This document shows, piece by piece, positions 26,289-34,153 of a stretch of DNA of 64,000 nt. Source of the DNA: CBDBZL01 sp965213545. GTDB lineage: Bacteria > Pseudomonadota > Alphaproteobacteria > Sphingomonadales > Sphingomonadaceae. Each line of letters begins with the position of its first letter. Within the stretch, counting starts at the first letter, position 1. A program made the translations under genes and the position numbers. Below the pieces are notes generated by a model. The model saw nothing but the letters and a program-made list of their open reading frames with translations, searched no databases and was not told where the DNA came from. The DNA lies in the NCBI GenBank assembly GCA_965213545.1, contig CBDBZL010000002.1:1982576-2046575 (forward strand), written 5' to 3'.

Positions 26289-26870
26289 ATGGTATCGAAT
26301 AGCTCCGCCCAGACTAGAGACGTGTCCCAGGGGCCAGTACGCTTGGGGAGTGGAGAGGCTGACGAGGCTGAAAATCTTATTGTTACGTCCGACCATTTAG
26401 CATCTGGCGAGGGTGGCAGGCTGAGTGAGTTCGAGTTCGGTATCAACCTCGCCTTTAATGCTTTCACTCGATGGATCGTCCACTGCATGCGTGCGGCGGG
26501 ACAGCCGAAATTGGGAGCGATTGACATTCAGCTGTTGCACTTGGTGAAACACCGTTCGCGCAGAAAGCAGGTGAACGAGCTTTGCCTTATGCTTCACATC
26601 GATGACGCGCACATCGTTACCTATTCTTTGCGCAAGCTTCAGAAACTGGGCCTCATAGAAAGCCATCGGAATGGCAGTGAGCGCTTGTATGAAACGACTG
26701 ACGAGGGCCGTGAATTGTGCATGGAATATCGGCGCATTCGCGAACGGGCGCTTGTCGCGGGTTTAGGCTCACTCAACGAACAAGACCTGGAATTGCGCGA
26801 GATGGCCAAACGCCTGCGCGCAGTATCAGGTTTTTATGATCAAGCAGCCCGGGCCGCAGCCACGCTGTAG
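26289..26870 (+). CDS. MarR-type winged-helix transcriptional regulator
   Basis: 193 aa from ATG 26289. After a polar N-terminal ~45 residues the protein has a MarR-like fold: a dimerisation helix (FEFGINLAFNAFTRWIVHCM), a winged-helix region (LGAIDIQLLHLVKHRSRRKQ, then IDDAHIVTYSLRKLQKLGLI as recognition helix, wing SHRNGSERLYETTDEGREL) and a C-terminal helix. It lies divergently from the oxoprolinase-like gene and 13 bp ahead of the TonB receptor gene. If the candidate promoter is right, transcription would begin at or next to the ATG, implying a leaderless mRNA or a later start codon. Confidence 0.85.
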   Translation: MVSNSSAQTRDVSQGPVRLGSGEADEAENLIVTSDHLASGEGGRLSEFEFGINLAFNAFTRWIVHCMRAAGQPKLGAIDIQLLHLVKHRSRRKQVNELCLMLHIDDAHIVTYSLRKLQKLGLIESHRNGSERLYETTDEGRELCMEYRRIRERALVAGLGSLNEQDLELREMAKRLRAVSGFYDQAARAAATL

Positions 26871-26883
26871 GAAAGAATAAATT

Positions 26884-29205
26884 ATGGACAGGATTGATCA
26901 AAGCAGCGACGCACGCAGTCGTAGCCGTCTCATTCGTTTCGCGTGGTTGTCAACATGCATGGGGGCGACCGTGCTGGCAACGCCTGCAGTGGCGCAAGAT
27001 ACAAACCCGACCAGTCCGCTGATGGAGGGCCCGGGTGCTGAGGACGAGATTGTGTCGTCTGATGAGATCGTGGTCACAGCGTCGCGCCGTAACGAGACGG
27101 TGCTTGATCTTCCGATTTCCATTTCAGCTTTCAGCGGCGCGGAGCTGCGGGAACTTGGGGTGACCGCGAGCACCGATGTCGCCGCAAAAGTGCCGAACGT
27201 GACTTTCCGAACCGCTTACGGGTTTTCGCAGCCGCAATATTACATTCGCGGACTTGGTAATAGAAACTTTCAGAACAATGTTGTGAGCCCTGTCGCTGTC
27301 TACAGTGACGGAATTGTCATGGGTTCCTCACTCAGTCAGTCCTTTCAAGCACTCGATCTTGAGCGAGTTGAAATTCTCAGAGGTCCGCAAGGCACGTTGT
27401 ATGGGCGCAATGCTTCTGCGGGTCTGCTCAATTTTATTTCCGTCCAGCCAGATCCTGGTGCTGGAGTTAGCGGTTTCGCTACTGCGAGTTACGGCAAGTT
27501 CGACCTCATTTCTGGCGAAGCTGCGGTCAACATCCCCTTGACGGACACACTCGCGGTGCGCGGGGCTTTTCTGCATCGACAGCGCGACGGTGTCTTTACG
27601 GACGGAACAGGATTGCTCGGTCGCGATCCTGGTCATGAACAGGTACACCAGTATCGTGTCACGCTCGGCTACTATGGCGATGGCTTCGAAGCGACCGCTC
27701 GCGTGCGTGGTTTTAATATCGATAGCGATCAGCGACCGTTCAAACAGATCGGTACTCTTGGCCCGAGACCGTTCTGCCCTAGTGTCGAGTTGAACCAAAC
27801 CTGCACCGATCGGTTCGGTTTCTCCGATTCGAGTGACCCGTATGAAGCAAATTTGAGCTTCATCGGTTATGAAAAAGGAAAATCGGACGGCGTCGATATT
27901 CAAGCTACTTTCGACTTGTCGCCGTCCTTGTCGTTGGTCGCCGCTGTGGCGCATGAAGAAGCGGAAAATCATCGGTGGCAGGATGAGGACTACTCTCCCA
28001 ATTCTGCGTTCAATCCGACATATGACACGACAGTCAACTTCTCGAGTGCTGAACTTCGTCTACAGTCCAAAGGCAACGCTGAATTTCAATGGATGCTAGG
28101 CGGTTATTACTACCGGGAGAAACTGCATCAGTGGTTGGCAACTATATCCCAACCTTTGTTCGGAGTCGATCTGGGCATTCCACTAAACCAAAGAACCAAA
28201 TCTTTCGCGGGCTTTGCGAATGCAGAGCTTAACCTGACAGACCGCCTCTCTGTCCGAGGTGGTATACGCCTGACTTACGATAGACGCGAGGGGGACGCGC
28301 GAAGCTTTATTTTTGATGGTTCGCCGGCATACTTTTTCAAACCAATACCTGAAGATGAAGCGCTCGACCTGTTCGTTGTTAATGTCTACAATACCAAAGC
28401 TCTCGGCCGTTCATGGACGGAGCCAAGTGGCGAGGTCACGCTGTCGTACAAGCCGAGCTCTGAGTGGCACATTTACGGCACGTTCTCCGCAGGATTCAAA
28501 GGCGGCGAATTTAATGGCGGCTTCTTTTCAGCCACCCAGACAGTTCTTGTGGACCCAGAGTTCGTTTACAACAAGGAAATCGGTGTGAAAGGTCGAGCCT
28601 TTAATGGCAGATTGTCTGGCGAGCTCAGCGTATTTCGTATGGACATCACCGATCAGCAGGTTTCTGCGCTACAGAGCATCGACGGGGTTCCCTCGCTGGT
28701 CCTGTCCAACGCCGCCAATTCGCGATTGCAGGGTATCGAGGTCAACCTCGAAGCCCGGATTGTTGGCGGACTATCCATGCAAGGCTCTCTTGGTTTGTTG
28801 GATGCGAAGTATCGCAGTTACCCCGACGCTCCTGGCGGAGACGATTATACAGGCAACCGGCTTGTCTACGCGCCTAAGGTCACGGCAAATGCGACACTTC
28901 GGTATGAGGACTACGCGGACTTCGGGGAGTTTGCAGCGCAGTTGACGGGACGTTATTCGAGCAAAATGTTTGACCAGCCAAGCAACGTGCCCAATCAGAT
29001 AGTGAAAGCGTTTTATACCGTCGATGGGTCTGTGCGGGTTGAGCCATCGGCACTGCCAGGCTTATCGGCGCAAATCTGGGTCAAGAACCTTCTCGACCGT
29101 GAGTATTGGCAGACGTTTTACAGCTCGGGTGGCTCTGGCTACAACGCTCTTGGCATCGCCGATCCGCGGACTTTCGGGATAACCGTAGGCTATCAATTTG
29201 ACTGA
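26884..29205 (+). CDS. TonB-dependent outer-membrane receptor
   Basis: 773 aa. Signal peptide with hydrophobic core STCMGATVLATPAVA and cleavage near AVAQ-DT. A TonB-box-like segment (EIVVTASRRNETVLDLPISI, about 60-80) leads into the plug domain (RGLGNRNFQNNVVSPVAVYS; LERVEILRGPQGTLYGRNAS at about 155-175). The rest is the beta-barrel, ending in the aromatic-terminated strand FGITVGYQFD. It imports a bulky or scarce ligand using TonB energy. Context points to the substrate of the oxoprolinase-like enzyme, but the ligand is unknown. The MFS gene start overlaps its stop. Confidence 0.94.
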   Translation: MDRIDQSSDARSRSRLIRFAWLSTCMGATVLATPAVAQDTNPTSPLMEGPGAEDEIVSSDEIVVTASRRNETVLDLPISISAFSGAELRELGVTASTDVAAKVPNVTFRTAYGFSQPQYYIRGLGNRNFQNNVVSPVAVYSDGIVMGSSLSQSFQALDLERVEILRGPQGTLYGRNASAGLLNFISVQPDPGAGVSGFATASYGKFDLISGEAAVNIPLTDTLAVRGAFLHRQRDGVFTDGTGLLGRDPGHEQVHQYRVTLGYYGDGFEATARVRGFNIDSDQRPFKQIGTLGPRPFCPSVELNQTCTDRFGFSDSSDPYEANLSFIGYEKGKSDGVDIQATFDLSPSLSLVAAVAHEEAENHRWQDEDYSPNSAFNPTYDTTVNFSSAELRLQSKGNAEFQWMLGGYYYREKLHQWLATISQPLFGVDLGIPLNQRTKSFAGFANAELNLTDRLSVRGGIRLTYDRREGDARSFIFDGSPAYFFKPIPEDEALDLFVVNVYNTKALGRSWTEPSGEVTLSYKPSSEWHIYGTFSAGFKGGEFNGGFFSATQTVLVDPEFVYNKEIGVKGRAFNGRLSGELSVFRMDITDQQVSALQSIDGVPSLVLSNAANSRLQGIEVNLEARIVGGLSMQGSLGLLDAKYRSYPDAPGGDDYTGNRLVYAPKVTANATLRYEDYADFGEFAAQLTGRYSSKMFDQPSNVPNQIVKAFYTVDGSVRVEPSALPGLSAQIWVKNLLDREYWQTFYSSGGSGYNALGIADPRTFGITVGYQFD

Positions 29206-30403
29206 GACGGCAGGGTCCGCCTTGGTCAATTGGGCGACCTGGGACAGCGCGACCCATCGTCGCGTTGCGGCGGGCGCCATTTTCATGGGTGCAGGCGGAT
29301 TGCTGTTCAATGTGCTTCCGCTTTTATTGGGTGCGGCAGCAGACAGCCTGCAATTTGAGAACCAGATGCTAGGCTACCTCGGCTCCAGCTTCCTGGTTGG
29401 CTTTGCTGGCATTCCGGCTACCCTTCCTCTGTGGTTGCACCGGGTGAACCGCAGCAGACTTGCGGTCGTTGCGGCGGTGTTGCTAATCGCCAGCTTAGCG
29501 ACCGGTGCCCTCCTCAGTTCTTTTAGAGAATTGCTGTTGGCACTATTCCTGGCTGGCACGGGGGGCGGTATACTTTTCAGTCTCGCGGTCGAGGGACTTG
29601 GGCAGGCATCAGACAATCAGCGGGCGTTCATGGTCGGCAATGCCGCTATGCTCGGCATAGCCGCCTTATGGGTATGGACGGTGCCGGTTTTTATCCTCCC
29701 GAGCAATGGCTTCATGGGCGGAATGCTGGTTTCGGCTGCCATCGCGGTCCCGGCGCTAGCATTGATTGCATGGTTGCCCAAAGCCAGCGAAGATGTGCGC
29801 GGAAAGGGTATGGCACGGCATACGGGAAGCGGTTCAGTAATGGTCTGGGCGGGATTGGCGGGCATTGCCTTGTTTCATGTCGGCATCATCGGTCTGTGGG
29901 CGTATCTTGAGCGCATCGGCAAGGCCAAAGGCCTTTCTACAGAGGTGGTCGCTACAGCTTTCGCCGCAGAGAAAGTCGGGGTCCTAATCGCGTGCGCGGT
30001 GTCGCTGGTCATAAGCCGGTGGTTGAGCAAACGTATTGGTCTTGTGATCAGTCTTACAGGTGTTATTGCGGCGGTTGTCTTGTTGGCAACGATGGAAGGC
30101 ATGATATCCTACTCAGTAGCGGTTTTCGTGTTCGGCGTATTCTGGTGCTTCGCCTTCCCGTTTCAGTTCGCCGTAATTTCAGATGCAGACCTCAGCGGCC
30201 GTTTCGCACCGATGATCCCCGCATTTGTCGGCGCGGGTTCTTCAATTGGCCCCGCGCTTTCAGGTAAGCTGGCTGCACAGGGCAATTACTCTTCCGTATA
30301 TATGATGGTAGTGGTGACCTGCGCAGTCGGCGCGGGGTTATTGTTACTGGCCGCCACGCTTCTCGCAAACAAGAGTACCGATATCGCCCGAGGAATTGAT
30401 TAA
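29198..30403 (+). CDS. MFS-type transporter
   Basis: 401 aa from a TTG overlapping the receptor stop by 8 bp. About 12 hydrophobic segments in two halves, with a cytoplasmic loop near the middle (KASEDVRGKGMARHTGSGS). The lack of a signal peptide and the even spacing of helices fit the major facilitator superfamily. No subfamily signature was recognised. It probably carries the compound taken up by the receptor across the inner membrane, or exports a product. Its stop overlaps the next ATG by 1 bp. Confidence 0.82.
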   Translation: MTETAGSALVNWATWDSATHRRVAAGAIFMGAGGLLFNVLPLLLGAAADSLQFENQMLGYLGSSFLVGFAGIPATLPLWLHRVNRSRLAVVAAVLLIASLATGALLSSFRELLLALFLAGTGGGILFSLAVEGLGQASDNQRAFMVGNAAMLGIAALWVWTVPVFILPSNGFMGGMLVSAAIAVPALALIAWLPKASEDVRGKGMARHTGSGSVMVWAGLAGIALFHVGIIGLWAYLERIGKAKGLSTEVVATAFAAEKVGVLIACAVSLVISRWLSKRIGLVISLTGVIAAVVLLATMEGMISYSVAVFVFGVFWCFAFPFQFAVISDADLSGRFAPMIPAFVGAGSSIGPALSGKLAAQGNYSSVYMMVVVTCAVGAGLLLLAATLLANKSTDIARGID

Positions 30404-31488
30404 TGACGTATCCAAGCTGGGAAGAAGTTAAGTCCAATTTTATTTTTGACCGGCCGATTGAGTACATTGCGCCGGACACCCCCACATTCATGAACGTTCC
30501 CTTCGCGCGTAATGCTGCCGATTTAAAGGGCGCGGATGTCGTGATAATTGGATCGACCTACGCGGCAACGAGCACCGATCAGTACTGCGGCGTGCCCACC
30601 GAGGAGTGGATGTCGTCGGCTAAGCGCGTGCGGCAACAGAGCCTGCGCTATTGCTCGGGCTATATCGTAGACTTCGATATCGACGTGTTTGACACAATCA
30701 AGATGGTCGATTTTGGTGACGCATTACTGCCTGATGATGTGATGCGCACTCAGGCTCCCGAAGCGGTCTTGGCCGCACAGGCGGCGGTGGAAGAGAAAGT
30801 CGCGCTTGCTCTTGACGCGGGTGCCATTCCAATCGTTATCGGGCAGAATTCGCCTTGCTCCTCCTATGCGATCGCCAAGCCGATTGCTGAACGTATCGAG
30901 GGGTTGGTAGGATGCATCAGCATGGACACGCACTGGGACATCTTCCGCAATGACCCCCTGGGCGAGTCCGATCCGCGCATCGCGGGTGGGACCAATTGGA
31001 AACGTAGGATGTACGAATTCCTCCCTAACATGCCTATGTCCAAGCTTGTTGAAATCGGCGAACGTGGCATGCTGGAGGACAAGGAATCAGTACGCGATTT
31101 TCTGCGTGCTGGTGCCCGTTTCATCTCAGCTTGGGACTTGCGAGGCGGTACTGGCATAGAGGGTGCTGTCCACGCGCTTGATCAGGCATATAAGGACACC
31201 GATGGGGTCTATGTACACTTCGACATGGATGTTATCGGAGGTGCGGGGCCATCGACCGGAGATCTTCTAGGTGAACTGGGCGAGCCTATCGGCGTCACCG
31301 ATTACGAGATAATCCGTATTGCGCACGAGATCGGACGACGTGGGCTATCGGGCATGTCATTTATTGCCATCCCGCCTAGTTCCCCAATTATGTATCGCGT
31401 GATCGTCTACATCGTAATGTATTTGTTAGCTGGCTTGGCAATCACCAAGCGCGGCTCCAAAATCTCCTGTTGCGCGCGCCCGTTCTGA
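30403..31488 (+). CDS. Arginase/agmatinase (ureohydrolase) superfamily protein with an altered metal site
   Basis: 361 aa. Family patterns are present: SMDTHWDIF gives the D-x-H-x-D ligands, VHFDMDV the D-x-D ligands, and EPIGVTDYEIIRIA the substrate-side block, followed by a C-terminal SFIAIPPSSPIMYR. The usual GGDHS segment, which provides the first histidine ligand, reads GQNSPCS here, and the third Asp of the second motif is Gly. The enzyme may use a different metal arrangement or substrate, or be inactive. Members hydrolyse C-N bonds of guanidino or formimino groups. The last ~15 residues may come from a deletion junction with the SDR remnant downstream. Confidence 0.82.
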   Translation: MTYPSWEEVKSNFIFDRPIEYIAPDTPTFMNVPFARNAADLKGADVVIIGSTYAATSTDQYCGVPTEEWMSSAKRVRQQSLRYCSGYIVDFDIDVFDTIKMVDFGDALLPDDVMRTQAPEAVLAAQAAVEEKVALALDAGAIPIVIGQNSPCSSYAIAKPIAERIEGLVGCISMDTHWDIFRNDPLGESDPRIAGGTNWKRRMYEFLPNMPMSKLVEIGERGMLEDKESVRDFLRAGARFISAWDLRGGTGIEGAVHALDQAYKDTDGVYVHFDMDVIGGAGPSTGDLLGELGEPIGVTDYEIIRIAHEIGRRGLSGMSFIAIPPSSPIMYRVIVYIVMYLLAGLAITKRGSKISCCARPF

Positions 31489-31528
31489 CGATCGCTGGAT
31501 TCGTACCGCTGATGGAGGGGGCTAGATC

Positions 31529-31885
31529 GTGCACATCGCGTCGATTGCCAGATACGAGGAGGGAGCGGCTCCCGCAGCTTACTCTATCGCCAAGGCTGGC
31601 TCGCTTCACTTATCGCGAATTGCGGCTCCAGAACTGGATCAACAGCGAATGCGCGTTAATTCAGTCAGTCCCGAGCTCCTCAATACGGGGATTTTCGCTG
31701 TCGATAACTCGACGGCTGAGCGATCCGATGAGATTGCGGAACTCGTCGCCAAGCTGGGTCCCCGCGCTCAGCCTATGGCACACGCGGGCTTGGCCGAGGA
31801 CTTTGCGAAAGTGAGGTATTTCCAGCTGGACACCCGCAACACCCATGATGTTGGCGACGTTATCGGCCGCGTTGCGGAGATCGCC
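31529..31885 (+). pseudogene. 5'-truncated short-chain dehydrogenase/reductase remnant
   Basis: About 118 codons matching the second half of a classical SDR: a strand like HIASIARYEEGAAPAAYSIA containing the catalytic Y-x-x-x-K (YSIAK), then MRVNSVSPELLNTGIFA and LAEDFAKVRYF. The N-terminal NAD(P)-binding Rossmann half is absent, and the C-terminal substrate-loop end is degraded before the IS5-type remnant. It was probably a working member of the neighbouring operon before a deletion. Confidence 0.75.
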
Positions 31886-31984
31886 GCGAAATGCGTTATT
31901 TGTAGGGGCGGATTGGCCGCTTTTCGGCGATGTTATTCGGCTTTTCAGCCCTTTCTGCGGATTTCAGGCGCACCTATCCTGTGG

Positions 31985-33058
31985 TTGCGCACCGTTGGTA
32001 GAAGATTAGGCGGTCGAAGTTGTAGGCCAGATTGGATTAGCCAGCGTGAGTTTGGCCTGCGCGCGGGCAATGCCAATGGTGCGGATGAAGAGGCCATAGC
32101 GGTTTTTCTGGTGGACAAAGACATTGTTCGACCTTGGCGCGGATCGCGGACTTTGCCGCATTGGCGCGCGCCATGTGCTCGGGCATCGGCTTGCCCTCGG
32201 GCTTGCGGCGATGGAAGCGGCTTTTGAGCACGTTGCTCTTCAGCAATGCCTCGTTCTTGGCGCTGCAGTAGGCGCTGTCGGCCCAGACATCGCCAGCGGT
32301 GTTGCTCGTATCGATCACCCGCCGCAACTGCCGACCGTCGCTGTCGGCCGCCGAAGTGACGGTCGCTTTGCGGATGAACCCGAAGCGCCGATCGATGCTG
32401 ATATGCGACCTGTAGCCGAACACGGGCGTTGCGATCTGCGGCAGCGGTGTGCCGTCGCGACGATAACGGACCTTGCCCCCGATCTTCAACGTCCAGCGTG
32501 CATCGACATCCTTCTGGTGCGCCTTGCTCAGCTTGCCGCGCCAGATCTGCCTCGCCGACTTGCCCGCTTTGATCGCGGCCTTCTCGTCCTCGGTGTGCTG
32601 CTTGGGCGCGGGCACCGGCGTAGCATCGACGATTTGGCTGCCCATCGCCAGGTATCCCGCCTCGCGCAGTTGCTGTGCGAACGCCTGCATCGACGCCTCA
32701 AGCGTCCCGCTCTCGGTCAGCCGGTCGCGATAGTGACGGATGGTGTTCTCATCAGGCATCGGGCTGCCCAAATCAAAGCCGAAGAAACTCATCCAGCTCA
32801 AGCGATCCCGGATCGAGAACTCCATGAGTACATCTGACAGATTATGCTGCGCCTGAACCACCAGCACCTGGAACATCGCGACGGGATCGAAGGCCGGGCG
32901 ACCGCCCTTGGCACCGTCGCTATAACCGAGCCCGCGGATCAGAATGAGGCGAAAGCGCTCGAACTCTACCGTCCCGCCAAAACCTCCAGCGGGTCGCCGT
33001 CCTTGCTCAGCCGATCCAGGTGCTCCGCCAGCGAAAACAGGCTACGTGGGTGCATCGA
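31985..33058 (-). pseudogene. IS5-type (IS4/IS5 superfamily) transposase, multiply frameshifted
   Basis: The reverse strand encodes an IS5-type DDE transposase in pieces. The N-terminus starts at about 33055 (MHPRSLFSLAEHLDRLSKDG) and stops at a frameshift near 32970. The main open part (32037-32876) has FFGFDLGSPMPDENTIRHYR, GSQIVDATPVPAPKQHT with a catalytic Asp, and VWADSAYCS with the second Asp. A further shift near 32135 separates the C-terminal piece with the HQKNRYGLFIRTIGIARA pattern, and another follows near 32040. At least three shifts make it non-functional. Terminal inverted repeats were not identified. Confidence 0.82.
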
Positions 33059-33060
33059 AA

Positions 33061-33575
33061 CTCTCCGTCCAATGCATCAAGTGAACTACAGGAGAAGCCT
33101 CAAAGCGAGGGGTTTTTGCGGGTGTCCAGGTGCAGAAATCAGGACTGCGGTAGCGAACAGCATTTTTTTAACATCAAATCTCTTCCATACCCCGAGATAA
33201 TATGCAGAAACCTCAACTATGTCGGCATGATTGTCTACAATTATCGCACGGGACAATCAGCCACTGATGGTCTAAATATCGCTTTGATCCAATATAATCT
33301 TGGCATTGCGGGCATTTTTTGGGCTTTTCAGCATCCCCTCGGCAATTCCATCAGATATTTCAGGAATTCACGCCGTCAGTGTGATGCCTCTTCTAGCACC
33401 ATTTGTTCTTCTCATGTTCTCCCGATAGTTTTTTTTAGCCTCACCAATACCGGTAATTCTCCTGATGATCTGCGCTTTGATGCTCATACCAGGGCGCGCT
33501 GAGGATGACTCACTGCGGGGGATTCCCAAGGGAGGGGAAATCTGATTCGATGTTGCAAGCGAATGGAGGCTTGCG
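33061..33575. other. Lower-G+C spacer between IS remnants
   Basis: About 515 bp between the IS5-type remnant and the IS630-type gene. Frames in this region look like chance openings without codon bias or recognisable domains. It probably contains undefined IS ends; none could be pinned down by eye. Confidence 0.4.
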
Positions 33576-34153
33576 ATGGCGGCGGCAATTTATGTTCGAG
33601 CAGACTACACATCGGTGGAATTGCGCCAGTTTGCCCGGCGATGCGGTGATGCGGACCAGGTCTGGCGACTACTGACGGTTGCCTTGATCCTGGACGGCGG
33701 GAGCCGGAGCGAAGCGGCGAAGATGGCCGGCGTGACCTTGCAGATCGTGCGAGATTGGGTGCTGCGGTTCAACGAGGGCGGTCCCGACGGCCTGGCGACA
33801 CGTAAAGCGCCGGGGCGGACACCGCTTCTGAATAATGCACAGCGCGCCCGGCTTGCCGAGATCGTCGAGACCGGGCCGATCCCGGCGGCGCATGGCGTGG
33901 TGCGCTGGCGGCTGTGCGATCTGGCCCAATGGATATGGGACGAGTTCAAGCTATCGATCACACGCCACATCCTCGGGCGCGAGCTTCGCGCGATGGGCTA
34001 CCGCAAGCTTTCGGCGCGGCCTCGCCATCGCGGCCAGAAGCTGGACGACATCGCCATTTTTAAAAAGAGTTCGCTGCCCGTCTGGCGCAAATCAGACGCA
34101 GGCTCCCGATAGGAACATCCATAGAGCTGTGGTGGCAGGATGAAGCCCGTATC
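33576..34153 (+). pseudogene. IS630-type transposase truncated by the right Tn3-type element
   Basis: N-terminal half of an IS630/Tc1-mariner type transposase. Helix-turn-helix region RSEAAKMAGVTLQIVRDWVL, then LATRKAPGRTPLLNNAQRAR and LGRELRAMGYRKLSARPRHR. The first frame ends at 34112, but the family sequence continues in the -1 frame from an A-rich stretch (34059-34073, TTTTTAAAAAGAG): EFAARLAQIRRRLPIGTSIE and ELWWQDEARIG with a catalytic Asp. This sequence stops exactly at the GGGG of the Tn3-type inverted repeat (34154). The -1 shift could be programmed, as in some IS630 members, or a mutation. Confidence 0.85.

Noticed and set aside
33020..33502. A 160-codon forward frame between IS remnants
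   Set aside because: It begins inside the IS5-type remnant on the opposite strand and has no coding character or recognisable motif.
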